From JBHHZJ01 sp046758005 (GTDB lineage Bacteria; Pseudomonadota; Alphaproteobacteria; Kiloniellales; J153), in the NCBI GenBank assembly GCA_046758005.1, contig JBHHZJ010000007.1:1-64000 (forward strand): 64,000 bases of DNA, in the 5' to 3' direction. Below are positions 63,071 to 64,000 of this stretch, piece after piece. The notes under the pieces were generated by a model, which searched no databases, had not been told where the DNA came from, and worked only from the letters and a program-made list of their open reading frames with translations. The number at the start of each line of letters is the position of its first letter. Position 1 is the stretch's first letter. The translations under genes were made by a program, and so were the position numbers.

Positions 63071-63085
63071 GTGATCCCCGATCAC
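63071..63085. promoter_or_regulatory. second GTGAT/ATCAC dyad
   Basis: GTGAT-CCCCG-ATCAC has the same half-sites as the dyad at 63043-63058 but a 5-nt spacer, and lies 27-28 bp from it centre to centre. It may be a second, weaker binding site or a chance hairpin. Confidence 0.35.
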
Positions 63086-63376
63086 CGAGACGTGATCGAT
63101 CCCTGCGCCGCTGCGGTCGCCTCGATGGCCGGACCGTGGCTCTTTTCATCAATGTTCGCAGGAGCGGACCCGTCATGGGCGGCGGGTCCGATGCTTTTGC
63201 CGACCACCGTCGGTGTCACGGCCCGGACCGTCCGGCTGCGATCGGCCGAGGGAGTCATCGCGCTCGCGGCGGCCGAAGCGGCCGGATTATCGGTGGGAAC
63301 GACGTCGTCGGAAGCCGTTCGAACTCCCGCCTCCGCCAAGACAGAGCGTCGCCTTGAAATCGCGAAGAAAAGCCCG

Positions 63377-63811
63377 TCAGAGGCTTGTCGCGGGCACCTG
63401 CGCGCTCTGTCGCTTCACAAGCACCCATTCGCGCGCTACGGCCACCGCGGCAATCAACACGCCTGCCGCAGCAACGTAGATGCGCACCGGCTCGAAGTAC
63501 GTGAGCAACAGATCCCCGCCGAACAGCAGCAGGAGGATCTTGTTGCAGACGGGACAGGCGACGCCGATGAACCCGAATACGCCTCCGGCGCCGGCCGCCT
63601 TGGCGGAGCAGAAGGGCCGCCGGATCGCCACGTAGGTTCCGAGCAGCAATGAGAGTACGCCCAGCAGGACGATCTCGACATCGCCGGCCGGGGTCATCCG
63701 AACGAAGAACGGGTTTTCCCACAGCGCCGCGACGGTGCCGAGCGCGACGAAGGAACCAAGGGCGACCGCAAGGCCCATCGAGATTCGGGATAAACTCAGG
63801 CTCGGTGTCAT
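63377..63811 (-). CDS. small membrane protein with CPVC motif, unknown function
   Basis: Hydrophobic protein of 144 residues with about four membrane segments (about 10-30, 46-63, 78-98 and 112-130). A CPVCN motif lies in the third segment (FIGVACPVCNKILLLLFG), and there is another Cys in RRPFCSAK. I recognise the general pattern from uncharacterised membrane proteins but no named family. Paired cysteines in a membrane helix suggest a redox or metal role; this is inference. ATG 63811 is chosen since upstream sequence in frame is not hydrophobic or protein-like. Confidence 0.65.
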   Translation of the reverse strand: MTPSLSLSRISMGLAVALGSFVALGTVAALWENPFFVRMTPAGDVEIVLLGVLSLLLGTYVAIRRPFCSAKAAGAGGVFGFIGVACPVCNKILLLLFGGDLLLTYFEPVRIYVAAAGVLIAAVAVAREWVLVKRQSAQVPATSL

Positions 63812-64000
63812 GGCTCGGAGGATAGCGCTGTCGTGTCCAAATCCCTTAATCGCCTTTTTCCCGGGGTCAACTCCGGTTGAGGCGGTAGCTTTCGCCCGTC
63901 CGCCGCCGTCAGGTGAGTCTAGGACCGACAGGCTCAGACAACAAGGCAACGGCCTTGCGAGGCGGTGTTGCGCCCTCACATTCGATTTTGCGCCGGAAAA
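63812..64000. other. terminal 189 bp, no supported gene
   Basis: Upstream of the CPVC membrane protein gene. It should hold that gene's promoter, but no clear hexamers are seen. A TCAAC-TCCG-GTTGA dyad (63867-63880) is present; its half-sites face outward relative to FNR sites. The frame of the membrane protein gene stays open to 63979 without a ribosome binding site. Confidence 0.35.

Larger units (their letters stand above)
62932..63376. other. 445-bp intergenic region with CRP/FNR-like dyads
   Basis: Upstream of the CBS gene and downstream of the small CPVC membrane protein gene (both minus strand). It contains the two dyads listed separately. Open frames on both strands between 63044 and 63357 have low-complexity Ala/Ser/Arg composition and no Shine-Dalgarno, so I do not call a gene. 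Confidence 0.45.

Noticed and set aside
63044..63652. A 202-codon plus-strand open frame
   Set aside because: It covers an intergenic region and then runs antisense to the membrane protein gene. It has low-complexity Ala/Ser/Arg composition and no ribosome binding site.
63867..63880. TCAAC-TCCG-GTTGA as an FNR site
   Set aside because: The half-sites are everted relative to the FNR consensus, so it does not fit the family.

Overview
The window is a G+C-rich bacterial chromosome segment, most likely from an alphaproteobacterium of the Rhodospirillales type; the genus cannot be fixed from the sequence alone. Supporting signs are the acpS-lepB-rnc-era-recO-parC and rpoZ-rsh-pdxJ order, an alphaproteobacterial-style ParC quinolone pocket (GDQAIYD), hopanoid lipid genes (hpnN, hpnL), a TPP-riboswitch-controlled thiOSGE operon, TRAP transporters of two classes, and small palindromic intergenic repeats typical of this class. 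I found no rRNA, tRNA, CRISPR array, prophage or insertion sequence.

Layout. 1-3.5 kb: a palindromic repeat, an orphan TRAP permease pair (dctQM without a binding protein), bioY and a SelW-like protein. 3.6-15.7 kb (mostly minus strand): housekeeping block parC, a DadA-like oxidase, recO, era, rnc, lepB, acpS, pdxJ, a DUF2062 protein, rsh, rpoZ and folK. 15.9-25.6 kb: NYN-domain protein, Fe-S uracil-DNA glycosylase, smpB, dapA, lytic transglycosylase, haloacid dehalogenase, hydrolase, PLP dehydratase, and an overlapping bactofilin/M23 peptidase pair. 26-30.4 kb: thiamine operon and an RlmI-like methyltransferase. 30.6-34.9 kb: a hydroxy/oxo-acid set (ABM protein, 2-hydroxyacid dehydrogenase, Ldh-family oxidoreductase, RraA-like and HpcH/HpaI aldolases). 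34.9-40.3 kb: hpnN, hpnL and a sulfotransferase.

40.7-57.2 kb is a large acyl-CoA catabolic island: an ACAD10/11-like acyl-CoA dehydrogenase, a CurA-like enone reductase, FadJ-type fusion, thiolase, APH-like phosphotransferase, SDR, TAXI-TRAP importer, an acetate-CoA ligase-family protein, a second acyl-CoA dehydrogenase and an AMP-forming acyl-CoA ligase. The phosphotransferase, ACAD11-like dehydrogenase, SDR and ligase resemble the parts of the levulinate/4-hydroxy-acid pathway, so I infer uptake and phosphorylation-dependent beta-oxidation of 4-hydroxy or 4-oxo acids.

57.2-64 kb: a degenerate-peroxiredoxin/2OG-Fe(II) oxygenase fusion behind an FNR/FixK-like box; a cluster of E1alpha, E1beta, an 81-residue free lipoyl domain and a lipoate ligase homologue with no E2 or E3; a CBS-domain protein behind CRP/FNR-like dyads; and a small CPVC membrane protein. 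No transcription factor gene is recognisable anywhere in the 64 kb.
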